In this document: piece by piece, positions 1 through 8,884 of the stretch | Layout of the letters: the number at the start of each line of letters is the position of its first letter | Numbering within the stretch: position 1 is the stretch's first letter | Source: Ketobacter sp. | Lineage (GTDB): Bacteria; Pseudomonadota; Gammaproteobacteria; Pseudomonadales; Ketobacteraceae | Assembly: GCF_003671495.1 (NCBI RefSeq) | Contig: NZ_RCHN01000022.1 | Coordinates: forward strand, 1 to 64,000 | Direction of reading: 5' to 3' | Length of the DNA stretch: 64,000 nucleotides | The notes under the pieces: model-generated | Seen by the model: the letters and a program-made list of their open reading frames with translations, nothing else | The model's database searches: none | Told to the model about the DNA's origin: nothing | Position numbers and translations under genes: made by a program

Positions 1-64
1 TGCTCATTAGACACCTCTTCTATGGTGGCGAGTTTACCACCTATGTTGGTGTCCGGTATCATTA

Positions 65-381
65 GACCACTACATCTGGAGGCAGGAAGTGACGGCACCG
101 AACCAGATTTGGGTGGGAGACATAACATACCTGAAGGTAAACGAAGAATGACGTTACCTGGCGGTGGTGTTGGACTTGTTTAGTAGGAAGATCATCGGCT
201 GGACCTTGGGCAAGAGGAAGTCAGCGAGCTTAACGATGAAGGCCCTCAGAAGAGCAGTGAAGCATCGAGGGCGGCACCCTGGCCTGATTTTCATTCTGAC
301 CGAGGCATAGAATACGGGGCATATGAATACCGCGAACTGCTGGATACGTATGGAATACGGCAAAGCATTAATCGTGTGGGT
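65..381 (+). pseudogene. IS3-family transposase OrfB remnant
   Basis: Translation of the plus strand gives a recognisable rve/DDE integrase core of an IS3-type OrfB: NQIWVGDITYLKV from base 101, then AVVLDLFSRKIIGW, and after a frame change HSDRGIEYGAYEYRELL. The reading frame is interrupted by TGA at 149-151, where the family has Trp (WRYL), and a T is missing in the T run near 290, shifting the frame just before the second catalytic Asp (HSDRG). The match stops shortly after SINRVG, before the region carrying the final catalytic Glu, so the 3' part is also lost. It cannot make an active transposase. It marks the edge of an accessory patch. No terminal inverted repeats were found. Confidence 0.75.
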
Positions 382-497
382 GTTTATCACCAGAGGAATA
401 TGAGCGTAGTATTTGAATTAACAATACGGTGTGCGCAAAAGCGGATGAGGTTTCATTTTAAACGTCATTCTTTGAGTAAAATAGTAGGGAGTTTGGT

Positions 498-857
498 ATG
501 CCATGGAAATATGATCAAAGTAGCGGAGAGCTTCGTTACAACGGCGCTTTAATCGGCACGGGTTACGCTGGTAGTGGTGTTGGAAAAAACAACCCAAAAA
601 TGGAGCACGTTGCTGATGTTGGGCCAATTCCCAAAGGTGAATATAAAATAGGGCCATCGTATAAAAGTGCGACAGGTTTGGGGCCAATTGTAATGGATCT
701 AGATCCGGTAGGGCACAATGCACTCGGGCGAACCTTGTTCAGAATACACGGCGACAATTCAACTGGAACTGCATCTGAGGGGTGCGTCATAATGCCCCGA
801 ACTGTAAGAGAAAAAGTATCTATTAGTCAGGATCGAATTTTAGAGGTGGTGGATTGA
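498..857 (+). CDS. DUF2778/Tlde1-like L,D-transpeptidase-fold protein, candidate secreted effector
   Basis: A 119-residue protein without signal peptide. The C-terminal half carries RIHGDNSTGTASEGCVIM, the His...Ser-x-Gly-Cys pattern of the L,D-transpeptidase-like DUF2778 fold; the family includes the type VI secretion effector Tlde1, which acts on peptidoglycan stem peptides. The N-terminal repeats of W/Y-x-x-x-x-G-x-L (WKYDQSSGELRYNG) and the PIPKGEYKIG segment are also typical. ATG at 498 follows AGGGAG at suitable spacing. The stop codon overlaps the ATG of a lipoprotein gene by one base, as expected for an effector-immunity pair. No other secretion gene is in the window, so delivery is unknown. 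The family assignment is strong; the toxin role is inferred. Confidence 0.7.
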   Translation: MPWKYDQSSGELRYNGALIGTGYAGSGVGKNNPKMEHVADVGPIPKGEYKIGPSYKSATGLGPIVMDLDPVGHNALGRTLFRIHGDNSTGTASEGCVIMPRTVREKVSISQDRILEVVD

Positions 858-1213
858 TGCGTAATATATGTAAATGTATTTTTGTGTCAATCTCATTTGT
901 CTTTTCATTGGTTGCTTGTGCATCGAGTCCACACTGTGACGGCAAAGACAATTGGGCTGCTAGTATGGCGTTTGTTCACCTTAAAAACGCTAACATTCTG
1001 AGAAATGAGGATGTCGATTTTTCTAAAACTGAGGTTTTACTCTTAGCATCAGAGTTAAAGGCTGATGGTTTATATCTTCAGCTGCATAAAGTTAATTATT
1101 ATAAGAGTAACGGTGCTCAAATCACCGTGATCACAGAGAACATGGCATCTGCTTCTGAGTGTTCAGAGAGCCCGGTCAGAGTATATCTAGTAAGTGAAAT
1201 TTATGGAGCCTAA
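857..1213 (+). CDS. Small lipoprotein, probable immunity protein
   Basis: 118 residues beginning at the ATG that shares its A with the upstream stop codon; a TTG three bases earlier is less likely. The N-terminus is a signal peptide ending in the lipobox LVAC, followed by Ser-Ser, so a lipid-anchored periplasmic protein is expected, in the compartment where a peptidoglycan-active toxin would act. Two further Cys residues (in SPHC and SECSE) might form a disulfide. No family is recognised. The immunity role rests only on the overlap with the DUF2778 gene, the location and the size. Confidence 0.6.
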   Translation: MRNICKCIFVSISFVFSLVACASSPHCDGKDNWAASMAFVHLKNANILRNEDVDFSKTEVLLLASELKADGLYLQLHKVNYYKSNGAQITVITENMASASECSESPVRVYLVSEIYGA

Positions 1214-1291
1214 CGCCTGCATGCACAGTAAGCTACGCAATAACTCCAAAGCAGAGAAGAGTATCTGCCCCTACCATATCGAGGTACTCAT

Positions 1292-1840
1292 ATGAAGTTC
1301 CTTCTATTATCCGGCAGTTTTCGTTCAGACAGTAGGAGTCTCGCGATACTCAATGCGATCCAACGGCGATTCCCAGTTCATGACTTCGTACTTCCCGACC
1401 TGACAGTTCTTCCGTTTTATAGTGAGGATTTAGCCTTTCCCAAGCCAACGGCGGTGGAGGGGCTTATTTCCGAGGTCGCTTCGGCGGATGGAATTGTGGT
1501 CTGTTCGCCAGAGTACAATCACAGTGTCCCTGCTGTGATCAAAAATGCGATAGATTGGGTCTCCAGACCCGCGTTCGAATCGGTACTCAAAGGAATGCCG
1601 GTAACCATTGTAACCCAGGCCAGCAGCCCTGTAGGCGGGGCACGGGCGCAGGCCCATTTCAAGTTGATTTTCGATTCAACGCTCTCGATAATTCACCCTG
1701 TACATGAAATGATGATTTCTGATATAGATCGGGTGGTCGGTTTAGATGGTGCAATCATCGATGCTAAGGTTAGCAACCGATTAGACCGGCATATGAACGG
1801 TTTTTTTGATTTTGTTGTTCAGATTTCTCGTCAGCGTTAA
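1292..1840 (+). CDS. NADPH-dependent FMN reductase family protein
   Basis: 182 residues with a flavodoxin-like fold. The N-terminal LSGSFRSDSRS phosphate-binding loop and the central SPEYNHSVPAVIKNAIDW motif are hallmarks of the ChrR/YieF/azobenzene-reductase family, which reduces quinones, azo compounds or chromate using NAD(P)H and bound FMN. Length matches the family. Soluble and cytoplasmic. It stands alone in an accessory region with small lipoprotein genes, so the substrate cannot be inferred from context. Confidence 0.8.
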   Translation: MKFLLLSGSFRSDSRSLAILNAIQRRFPVHDFVLPDLTVLPFYSEDLAFPKPTAVEGLISEVASADGIVVCSPEYNHSVPAVIKNAIDWVSRPAFESVLKGMPVTIVTQASSPVGGARAQAHFKLIFDSTLSIIHPVHEMMISDIDRVVGLDGAIIDAKVSNRLDRHMNGFFDFVVQISRQR

Positions 1841-1979
1841 GGGTAGCGACTGTTTCGGGTTGGTGTATTGAGGCATCCCATCAATTTTTGAGATTTCTAC
1901 ACGCTCGGTGCTTTGTATGGTGTGATGGCCCAGTTATCCAGTATAATTTTTGATTTTCCACTGAGGGTATTTCCCAATA

Positions 1980-2351
1980 ATGCTACGTTCTCCTGCTAGT
2001 TTAATCTGTTGCTTTCTGTTCGCCGGTTGTTCTACGTTCAAGCAGAATCATTATACCGATGTGAGTGTACTATGTGAGCCGGATGGAGCGATCGCCAGCG
2101 TCAATGATGAGCATAAGCCTTCGCCTGCCACATTCAGCGTAGTGACCAACAAGGATATTGATGTTTCCTGTCAAATGCCAGGCTACATGACGTCAACCAA
2201 GAAAGTTCGCACCCATATTACGACGACCGGGGTTTTGGATGCCATCGGAGGATTTCTTTTTCTGGTTCCCGCCATTGGCTTGATTTCCCCGGGGGCGTGG
2301 GCATTGAATGAGGAGGAGTTCAAAATGGTTCTGGTGAAAGAGCCTGACTAA
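1980..2351 (+). CDS. Hypothetical lipoprotein with C-terminal hydrophobic segment
   Basis: 123 residues. The signal peptide ends in the lipobox LFAGC followed by Ser. The middle (VLCEPDGAIASVNDEHKPSPATFSV) resembles a short PEGA-like beta unit, with two further Cys residues (VLCEP and VSCQM). Near the C-terminus is a hydrophobic stretch, GGFLFLVPAIGLISPGAWAL, which could insert into membrane; lipoproteins with a PEGA-like middle and such a tail are common in Pseudomonas-related genomes. No function is known to me. Confidence 0.55.
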   Translation: MLRSPASLICCFLFAGCSTFKQNHYTDVSVLCEPDGAIASVNDEHKPSPATFSVVTNKDIDVSCQMPGYMTSTKKVRTHITTTGVLDAIGGFLFLVPAIGLISPGAWALNEEEFKMVLVKEPD

Positions 2352-2441
2352 CGCGCAGATGGATGGTATCCCCCATCGCTCTATTGCACCATGGTTACGT
2401 TTCGCGGATGTTCGCGTATGAGAATTGCCTGTGAGGCCCCA

Positions 2442-2921
2442 ATGCGTTTGTTGTTAGTGTTTATCCTGCTTTTGTCGGGTTGTGCTTCGAATCCGCAGCA
2501 CTATGCTCAACCCATCCACTCTGCAGAAACCGCCAGTTTATCGAATATCTCTACTCGCAATAGTGTTAACGACTGGATCAGATTCCAAGTGACATATATC
2601 GATGAGCTGTGGCTTAGTTATCGAAGGCCCTGGTACGATCCTTTTCGAGATATGGATACGATTCTATTGAGCTCCGGCCAGCACCACATAGTAGTGAAGG
2701 CGGAGTTTAATCGCAGCAACGTTGATTGTCCTTGTACAGCAATAGGTGATCTCAATTTTCATGCTGAGCCTGGTAAATCATACAAGGTCAATGGCGAGCT
2801 TGTGGGCGACGCCGTTCGATTTTGGGTAGAGGAGCTACCTTCTGGACAATTAGCATCTGATGCAGTGGCGTCTCCCTATGTAAAGTTGAAGTACAGCAGC
2901 CCCATTATGTTGTTCTACTGA
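2442..2921 (+). CDS. Hypothetical lipoprotein
   Basis: The reading frame is open from 2391, but ATG at 2442 gives a clean lipoprotein signal peptide (RLLLVFILLLSGC) preceded by a GAGG-like site, so a 159-residue product is preferred. After the lipobox the protein contains SGQHHIVVKAEFNRSN and CPCTAIGDLNFHAEPGKSY, a pattern seen in small lipoproteins where a beta-rich domain includes an AEPGKxYxV strand. No family name or function can be assigned. It is one of several small exported proteins in this patch. Confidence 0.5.
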   Translation: MRLLLVFILLLSGCASNPQHYAQPIHSAETASLSNISTRNSVNDWIRFQVTYIDELWLSYRRPWYDPFRDMDTILLSSGQHHIVVKAEFNRSNVDCPCTAIGDLNFHAEPGKSYKVNGELVGDAVRFWVEELPSGQLASDAVASPYVKLKYSSPIMLFY

Positions 2922-2972
2922 CGCTTGCAAATACATCGAACTCATACATTAGATCAGGACTCGGGACGGTAA

Positions 2973-3218
2973 ATGGAATTGCTGGTTCGCGCGCGAGGGA
3001 AACTGCTCTTGACTGTAATGGTAGGGATGATTGCCTGCCAAAGCATTGAAGCTAAGACAAAATCAAGTGCAGCGAAGGATTGTGACAAGATAGCTCAGCA
3101 GATAGAGACCTACACCAAGTTACGTCGTAACGGTGGCACCGCTAAGCAGATGGACAGTTGGCATCGAAAGCGGAATAAACTGAAACAGCGTTTCAGAGCA
3201 GCCGGTTGTACATATTGA
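2973..3218 (+). CDS. Small secreted basic protein
   Basis: 81 residues. Arg/Lys followed by a hydrophobic core and an Ala-x-Ala-like end (SIEA) predict a signal peptide of about 27 residues; the mature part of roughly 54 residues is Lys/Arg-rich, probably helical, with Cys residues near both ends (KDCDK and AGCTY) that could bridge a helical hairpin. No ribosome-binding site stronger than GGACGG is seen. Function unknown; the coding call rests on composition and on the signal peptide. Confidence 0.45.
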   Translation: MELLVRARGKLLLTVMVGMIACQSIEAKTKSSAAKDCDKIAQQIETYTKLRRNGGTAKQMDSWHRKRNKLKQRFRAAGCTY

Positions 3219-3348
3219 ATGGTTAGCCGATGTATACATATTTCTGTAGATCGTTTCTGAAAATATATAGTCCCTTTGGTTGATGTGGCCCGGATACACT
3301 GTGTTAATATGCTTACTGGTCAATCTGTATAGGGACTTGAGAGGTAAT

Positions 3349-4149
3349 ATGTTAATAAAAAACAACAAGATAGCAGGCATACTGGTTTCTTTTTCTTTGT
3401 TGGTGGCGGCGCCCCTGTTCGCGGAGACTCCTGAAGAGAAGGGGTACAACATATTCAAGGCGGCAGAGGACCGGGATGAGGGCTACGTTGATAACGAAGC
3501 AGACATGCTGATGATCCTGATGAACAAGCAGGAAGCCACCAGCGAGCGCGAGATGTCTGTAAAAGGCCTGGAGGGCAAGGGTGACGAAGGTGATATGTCG
3601 CTGATGGTATTTTTGTCCCCCAAAGATCAGAAAGGTACCGCGTTGTTGACCCATCAACATAAAGATCGCGACGACGATCAATGGTTGTATCTGCCGGCGC
3701 TCAAGCGGGTTAAGAAAATCGCTTCCAGCAAAAAATCCGGACCGTTCATGGGCAGCGAGTTCTCGTTTGAGGATATCGGTGGACAGTCCATCGAGGACTA
3801 CACCTATAAATATTTGCGGGATGAAACCTATGAGGGACAGGATTGCTTTGTAGTGGAGAGCTATCCGGTGGATAAGAACTCCGGCTATACGCGTATTGTG
3901 ACCTGGGTTGATAAAGAGCACTACCGTACCCTGAAAGCCGAGTTTTATGACCGCAAGAAAAGCCACTTGAAAACACTCACCGCCAGTGGATTCAAGCAGT
4001 ATGAAGGTAAGTTCTGGCGCCCGGGCGAGATGCTGATGGTGAATCATCAGACCGGTCGCAGCACCATTCTGAAGCAGAACAATATAAAATTTAAAACCGG
4101 TTTGAGCGAATCAGATTTCAACAAGAACAGTTTGAAGCGCGCTCGTTAA
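3349..4149 (+). CDS. Outer membrane lipoprotein-sorting protein family (LolA-like fold)
   Basis: 266 residues from the ATG at 3349, preceded by GAGAGG; the upstream extension to 3280 lacks support. A signal peptide ends at LFAE. The mature protein has the LolA/LolB-like pattern of the 'outer membrane lipoprotein-sorting protein' family: MSLMVFLSPKDQKGTALL, DQWLYLPALKRVKKI, SGPFMGSEFSFEDIG and DKEHYRTLKAEFYD. These periplasmic proteins usually sit beside an MMPL/RND-type exporter and a beta-barrel protein and probably carry a lipid. Here the beta-barrel gene follows after a terminator but no RND gene is nearby. Confidence 0.8.
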   Translation: MLIKNNKIAGILVSFSLLVAAPLFAETPEEKGYNIFKAAEDRDEGYVDNEADMLMILMNKQEATSEREMSVKGLEGKGDEGDMSLMVFLSPKDQKGTALLTHQHKDRDDDQWLYLPALKRVKKIASSKKSGPFMGSEFSFEDIGGQSIEDYTYKYLRDETYEGQDCFVVESYPVDKNSGYTRIVTWVDKEHYRTLKAEFYDRKKSHLKTLTASGFKQYEGKFWRPGEMLMVNHQTGRSTILKQNNIKFKTGLSESDFNKNSLKRAR

Positions 4150-4155
4150 CTACAG

Positions 4156-4192
4156 AAACCGCGCTGGGTTTTAGCCTTGCGCGGTTTTTTTT
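4156..4192 (+). terminator. Rho-independent terminator
   Basis: A nine-base stem AAACCGCGC / GCGCGGTTT with a 14-base loop is followed by a run of T. It lies seven bases after the stop codon of the LolA-like gene, in the correct orientation. Confidence 0.8.
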
Positions 4193-4234
4193 CGTTTATA
4201 GCCTGGTCAATGTTTGATCAGCGGGTTGTTTTGG

Positions 4235-5638
4235 ATGAACGTAATTCGAAGTGTTTTGTGGTGTGCCCTGGTGGGTGCGTGCAGCTCGAATGCCCACGCG
4301 GTTTTGGAACCGATTCTGGAGCATGGGGAATGGAGTGCGGAAACCGGTCTGGAGTACCGTTATTTTAAGGATCCGGGCGAGTTTGGCCAGTCCCAGCATG
4401 CGGCGGCAGTGCGGCTGAGTGCTGAGTATTTCACCTCCTGGAACGACGACATGGACCTGTTTACTTTCCGGCCGTATTTATTGCTGGATTTCCAAGATTC
4501 GGAGCGCACGCATTTCGATATCCGGGAAGCGCTCTGGATTCATGTGGGGGAGGATTGGGAGCTCAGGTCCGGTGTGACCCGTGTATTCTGGGGTAAAACC
4601 GAGTTTATCAATCTGGTGGACGTCATTAACCAACAGGACCTGGTGGACGGCGACGATGAGAAACTCGGACAGCCTATGATTAACCTGTCCTTGGTGCACG
4701 ATTGGGGGCTGTTCGATTTCTACTTGTTGCTGGGTTTCCGAGAGCGCACCTATCCAGGGACTGACGGGCGCCTTCGAACACCGATCCCCGTTGATACCGA
4801 CAACGCCCAGTATTCCTCCGATACCGGGCCCAACGACATTGATTGGGCGGCCCGTTGGCAACGGCCCCTGAATGACTACGTTGAAATGGGGCTTTCCCTG
4901 TTTTCCGGTGTGGATCGTGAGCCCTGGTATTCCTTCAATTTCGATCTGGATAATCCAATGCTGGTGCCCAACTACCATCACAAGGATCAGCTTGGTGTGG
5001 AGCTGGAGTTCCTCTATGAAGGTTGGGCGGTCAAATTCGAAGCCGTTGGGGTAAGCAGCGCTCGGGAGGAATATTGGGCTGCGGTCACCGGAATCGAATA
5101 CAGTTTTTACGGCTTGTTCGGAACAAATATCGACATGACATTGATCACCGAGTTCATGCACGATTCCCGTGAGGACCTCGCGCCCGGCTATCTTGAGCAC
5201 GACATCGGTATAGGTGGTCGTTTCAGTTTCAATGACGAGTACGATACCAACATGCTGGGTGGTTTCCTATGGGATCCGGACACTGAGGAAAAGGTCATCT
5301 CCTTGGAGTTTGAACGGCGCCTTTACTCTGACCTGAAGTTGGAAATACAAGCCGTTTCCGTTCTGGAGCGAGGCACACCGGAAGTCGCAGATACCAACGT
5401 AGAGGCAATCGCGGATATCCTGAATTCCCCCTTGTTTGGTGACGACGCGTTCTCTTATAACGAAGTGGTGGAGTTTCTGGCCGGGCTTATCGAGGATGAA
5501 GGGCTGCAATTTATCTTCGACCCCAATTTTGGTCTTGACCTGTTGCAACAGGTTCAGAGAATGGCAGATACCAGTCGAAAAATCAGTGTGATCGAAAGCG
5601 ATGATTACATTCAGCTCAAACTGACCTATTACTATTGA
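4235..5638 (+). CDS. Outer membrane beta-barrel protein (DUF1302/porin-like)
   Basis: 467 residues from ATG 4235 (a TTG at 4214 would add seven residues). The signal peptide ends near SNAHA. The mature protein shows alternating aromatic/polar strands, acidic turns and the segment WGKTEFINLVDVINQQDLVD, the W-G-x-x-x-x-x-N-x-x-D pattern of DUF1302-like and alginate-export-like barrels; it ends in KLTYYY, a terminal aromatic signal for BAM insertion. A helical insert rich in Asp/Glu lies near residues 390-430. Genes of this kind usually accompany the LolA-like gene found just upstream. The cargo is unknown. Confidence 0.7.
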   Translation: MNVIRSVLWCALVGACSSNAHAVLEPILEHGEWSAETGLEYRYFKDPGEFGQSQHAAAVRLSAEYFTSWNDDMDLFTFRPYLLLDFQDSERTHFDIREALWIHVGEDWELRSGVTRVFWGKTEFINLVDVINQQDLVDGDDEKLGQPMINLSLVHDWGLFDFYLLLGFRERTYPGTDGRLRTPIPVDTDNAQYSSDTGPNDIDWAARWQRPLNDYVEMGLSLFSGVDREPWYSFNFDLDNPMLVPNYHHKDQLGVELEFLYEGWAVKFEAVGVSSAREEYWAAVTGIEYSFYGLFGTNIDMTLITEFMHDSREDLAPGYLEHDIGIGGRFSFNDEYDTNMLGGFLWDPDTEEKVISLEFERRLYSDLKLEIQAVSVLERGTPEVADTNVEAIADILNSPLFGDDAFSYNEVVEFLAGLIEDEGLQFIFDPNFGLDLLQQVQRMADTSRKISVIESDDYIQLKLTYYY

Positions 5639-5782
5639 GCTTTTAGGCTACTGCCTTGACTGCACATCAATTCCCGTCGATCCTCATAGCGTTTGGTCAC
5701 AAAGATTTCAATGGTTTGCTGCGGGTTGTGCCCAATTCTGGCTATACTGAACCTAATCATTGGCTGGAATTGACACCATTTC

Positions 5783-8032
5783 ATGGATCGTGACGATAAG
5801 CTCCTAAAGGATCGCAAAATTCTGCGCAGGATTGATCAGAATCTTGCCCATCAAAGTCGGTTTTTCATCGCCGCGAATATTCTGGTATTTCTGTTCGTGG
5901 CCTCAGTGGGCGGATACTATGTCCACCACGTCGCCATGACGTCGTTCTGGGGGGCGTTGTTGTTTTGCCTTTCCGCCCCGGTTTTCTATCTGGCGTTGCG
6001 TTTTGATCCCACCTACGGTGCTGGCCCCGCCCGTTGGCGGTCGCTGTTCGTCGTGCTGCAAATCGCCAATTCCCTGTGCATGGGCTTGTTTTGCGCGGTG
6101 ATCATTCTGATCGACAAATTGTCGGTCAATGGCTTTCTGCTTTCGCTGTATATGGTCGGCTACTCTTCCATAAACAATGTGGAGTGGTCTCCTTACAATA
6201 ACCGTAACGCGGTTCGGCTGTTCTGCAATCTGGCCCCCACCATTGTGGCCTATGCCGTTATCGCGGATATCAATGGCCTCACCATCGCGGTGGGTTTGCT
6301 GGTGATTCTGGTGATGTTGCTGCGCCAGTCCAGGCTGCTGTGCAGCCGGCATTGGGATAACGTGAGAGTGCACCATGAGCTTCATACCAAAGCCCGGGAT
6401 CTGGCCCACGCAGCCAGCGAAGCGAACAGCGCAAGCCAGTTCAAAACGGAGTTCCTGTCCAACATTACCCATGAGATCAGAACACCCATGAACAACGTTC
6501 TGGGGATGCTGGCCCTGCTGGACGATACCGAGCTGAGCGCGCAACAGCGGGAACTCCAGAATTTGGCGGTTCAGTCCGGCGAGGGCTTGCTCAGTCTGAT
6601 TGATGATATTGTGGATTTCTCCCGCATTACCTCCGGTCAGATCCAGCTCAATGAAAGTGTGTTTCACGTCAAGCGCTGCATAGATCAGACCCTGGAATTG
6701 CTTGGCCCACGGGCCCATGAAAAAGGCATGGAGCTGAGTTGCACCTTCGCTGAAGATATACCGGTCCGGGTCAGAGGGGACCAGGGCAGGCTGGCCCAGC
6801 TGATCAATAACCTGGTATCCAACGCCATCAAGTACAGTGATGGTTCCGACATCGTCGTGCATGTGGATATCAACAAATTGAGTGAAAGCCTGGCGGAGCT
6901 GCGAGTAACGGTTAAAGACAACGGCCGTGGTATCGATCCAGACATCCAGGATCATTTGTTTGAAGCGTTTTCCAAGACTCTGACCGCCCGGGAAGTTGCA
7001 CAGGGTAGCACCGGCCTGGGGCTGGCCATCAGCAAAGGACTGGCAGAATGCATGCAGGGGGATATGGGATTTACCAGTTCGGCTGAGAGCGGCACCGAGT
7101 TTTGGTTCACGGTGCAAATGGCGCTTTCCACCCAGCAAGCGCAAAAGCTGGCGCTGAATAAAGAACTCTTGAATAAGAATGTGTTGGTGGTCGGAGCCCA
7201 GGGTGGGGTGCTGGACGCATTGCTTTACCAGCTCGCGACCTGGAACATGATGGTGGAGTCCGTTGACTGCAACGATCGTGTTCCCGGCTTGCTGCAGGAG
7301 GCAGCTGCCGCCGGGCGCAGCTATGACCTTCTTATCGTCAACATGCCGGTGCTGCAGCCCCTGGATATGGAGTTCATTACCGGTATCCAGCGGTCCGCGC
7401 CGTTGGAATCGTTGCCACGAATCATCGTGTTGTCCTCTTTGGCACAGCGCGCCGATGTCATGCGGATGGGACTGGACGATACCCTTGAAGTGGAGTGGTT
7501 GAGCAAACCTCTGACGCGGGAGAAAGTGTGCCGTGCGCTCATCCACTGCTTTGAACTGGACCAGCCGGATGAGACCACCGATAAACAGGATTCCAATTCA
7601 GGCGAGGTCGTGGGGCGGCGCGTCCTGTTAGTGGAGGATAATGCAGTCAACCAGATGGTTGCAAAAGGAATGCTGAACAAGCTCGGCTATGTGGTGACCT
7701 CGGTGGTGAATGGCAAAGAGGCCTTGGGTATGCTGGAGGAGAAGGACTTCGACCTGATTCTCATGGACTGCATGATGCCCATTCTGGATGGTTATGAAAC
7801 CACCGCCGCCTGGCGTGAGAAGGAAGCGGCAGAAGGCGATCAACGGATTCCTATTATCGCCATGACCGCCAGTGTGGTGGAAGGCGAGCAGCAGAAATGC
7901 CTGGCCTGCGGTATGGACGATTACCTGTCCAAGCCTGTTAAACTGGAAGAGCTGGATGCTAAAATGCGGCAATGGCTGGGCAGTAAGGGTGCTGGTTCAC
8001 CCACCAGTGAAACCTCTCTCCGCTCGGCATAA
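5783..8032 (+). CDS. Hybrid sensor histidine kinase with pseudo-receiver and receiver domains
   Basis: 749 residues. Five or six membrane segments occupy about residues 25-195, with almost no periplasmic domain, so the signal is probably sensed in or near the membrane. A HisKA domain follows with THEIRTPMNN (phospho-acceptor His about 230), then a HATPase domain with DNGRGID and STGLGLAISKGLAE. A first receiver-like domain (about 460-580) has Asn where the phosphorylated Asp belongs (LLIVNMPVLQP), so it cannot be phosphorylated normally. The final receiver is intact: VLLVEDNAVNQMV, LMDCMMPILDGYE with Asp about 662, and the Lys in DDYLSKP. No response-regulator gene is adjacent, so the phosphate probably goes to a distant Hpt protein. 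Overall architecture resembles BarA/GacS-type kinases without the Hpt domain. Confidence 0.85.
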   Translation: MDRDDKLLKDRKILRRIDQNLAHQSRFFIAANILVFLFVASVGGYYVHHVAMTSFWGALLFCLSAPVFYLALRFDPTYGAGPARWRSLFVVLQIANSLCMGLFCAVIILIDKLSVNGFLLSLYMVGYSSINNVEWSPYNNRNAVRLFCNLAPTIVAYAVIADINGLTIAVGLLVILVMLLRQSRLLCSRHWDNVRVHHELHTKARDLAHAASEANSASQFKTEFLSNITHEIRTPMNNVLGMLALLDDTELSAQQRELQNLAVQSGEGLLSLIDDIVDFSRITSGQIQLNESVFHVKRCIDQTLELLGPRAHEKGMELSCTFAEDIPVRVRGDQGRLAQLINNLVSNAIKYSDGSDIVVHVDINKLSESLAELRVTVKDNGRGIDPDIQDHLFEAFSKTLTAREVAQGSTGLGLAISKGLAECMQGDMGFTSSAESGTEFWFTVQMALSTQQAQKLALNKELLNKNVLVVGAQGGVLDALLYQLATWNMMVESVDCNDRVPGLLQEAAAAGRSYDLLIVNMPVLQPLDMEFITGIQRSAPLESLPRIIVLSSLAQRADVMRMGLDDTLEVEWLSKPLTREKVCRALIHCFELDQPDETTDKQDSNSGEVVGRRVLLVEDNAVNQMVAKGMLNKLGYVVTSVVNGKEALGMLEEKDFDLILMDCMMPILDGYETTAAWREKEAAEGDQRIPIIAMTASVVEGEQQKCLACGMDDYLSKPVKLEELDAKMRQWLGSKGAGSPTSETSLRSA

Positions 8033-8176
8033 CCCGCTTGCGATTTACCAGTAAACTGGCCAACAGACCCACAGATCAGACAGGCCGATAAGACAAAGGC
8101 CTCGCAGTTCAATGGGCATGGAATACCGGAGTACTGGAACACTGCTGAATCACAATACAGGTGAATAGGAACTCAG

Positions 8177-8884
8177 ATGAACGTACTTTTGTTGGGGGCT
8201 ACCGGGTTAATCGGCCACCATTGCCTGGGCTACTTGCTCGGTAATCAGCAGATTACCGAGGTCATCGCCCCCACCCGTCGCTCGCTGCAGGTGAAGCATC
8301 AGAATTTGCATAATATGCTTGTGGATTTTGATCGACTGGATGAATACCCGGAATTGTTTGAAGTGGACGCCATACTCTGTTGCCTGGGCACCACCATCAA
8401 ACAGGCCGGTAACCGCGAACGCTTCAAGCTGGTGGACTATCAATACTGTATGGATGCCGCAGAGCTCGGCCGCACCCATTCAGCACGATCTTTTTCACTG
8501 GTTTCAGCCATTGGTTCATCAGAGCATTCCCTGTTTTTTTATTCGCGGGTCAAGGGGCAGTTGGAAGCACACCTGCGGGAACTGGAATACCCCAAATTAT
8601 CCATATTCCGGCCCTCTCTGTTACTGGGTGAGCGGCAGGAAAATCGACTGGGAGAGTTGGCGGCGGCCAAGCTTGCCCCCTTATTTAATCCGTTAATGAT
8701 CGGGGGCTTATCCCACTACAAGGCCATATCTGCGGACACCGTTGCCAGGGCCATGGTAAACGATGTGATCCATGACTGCCGGGTCGCAAATCCTGCCGAT
8801 GGTAAACCCAAAGTGGAGGTGTATAGCTACGACAAGATTGTTAAACTGGCGGGAAATGAGCCCAAAATAGGGGAAGCAGTATGA
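8177..8884 (+). CDS. Atypical short-chain dehydrogenase / NAD(P)H-binding protein
   Basis: 235 residues with N-terminal GATGLIG, the dinucleotide-binding loop of atypical SDRs of the HTATIP2/YbjT type. [12 protein letters not shown] forms the second strand region and YSRVKGQLE supplies a Tyr-x-x-x-Lys pair. [10 protein letters not shown] is typical of this group. The substrate is unknown; many members act as redox sensors. The stop overlaps the rraA start (ATGA), so the two genes are probably cotranscribed. Confidence 0.8.
   Translation: MNVLLLGATGLIGHHCLGYLLGNQQITEVIAPTRRSLQVKHQNLHNMLVDFDRLDEYPELFEVDAILCCLGTTIKQAGNRERFKLVDYQYCMDAAELGRTHSARSFSLVSAIGSSEHSLFFYSRVKGQLEAHLRELEYPKLSIFRPSLLLGERQENRLGELAAAKLAPLFNPLMIGGLSHYKAISADTVARAMVNDVIHDCRVANPADGKPKVEVYSYDKIVKLAGNEPKIGEAV

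Noticed and set aside
5903..7546. Long open frame opposite the histidine kinase
   Set aside because: Antisense shadow; composition rich in Gln/His/Gly and no motifs, while the plus strand encodes a clear kinase.
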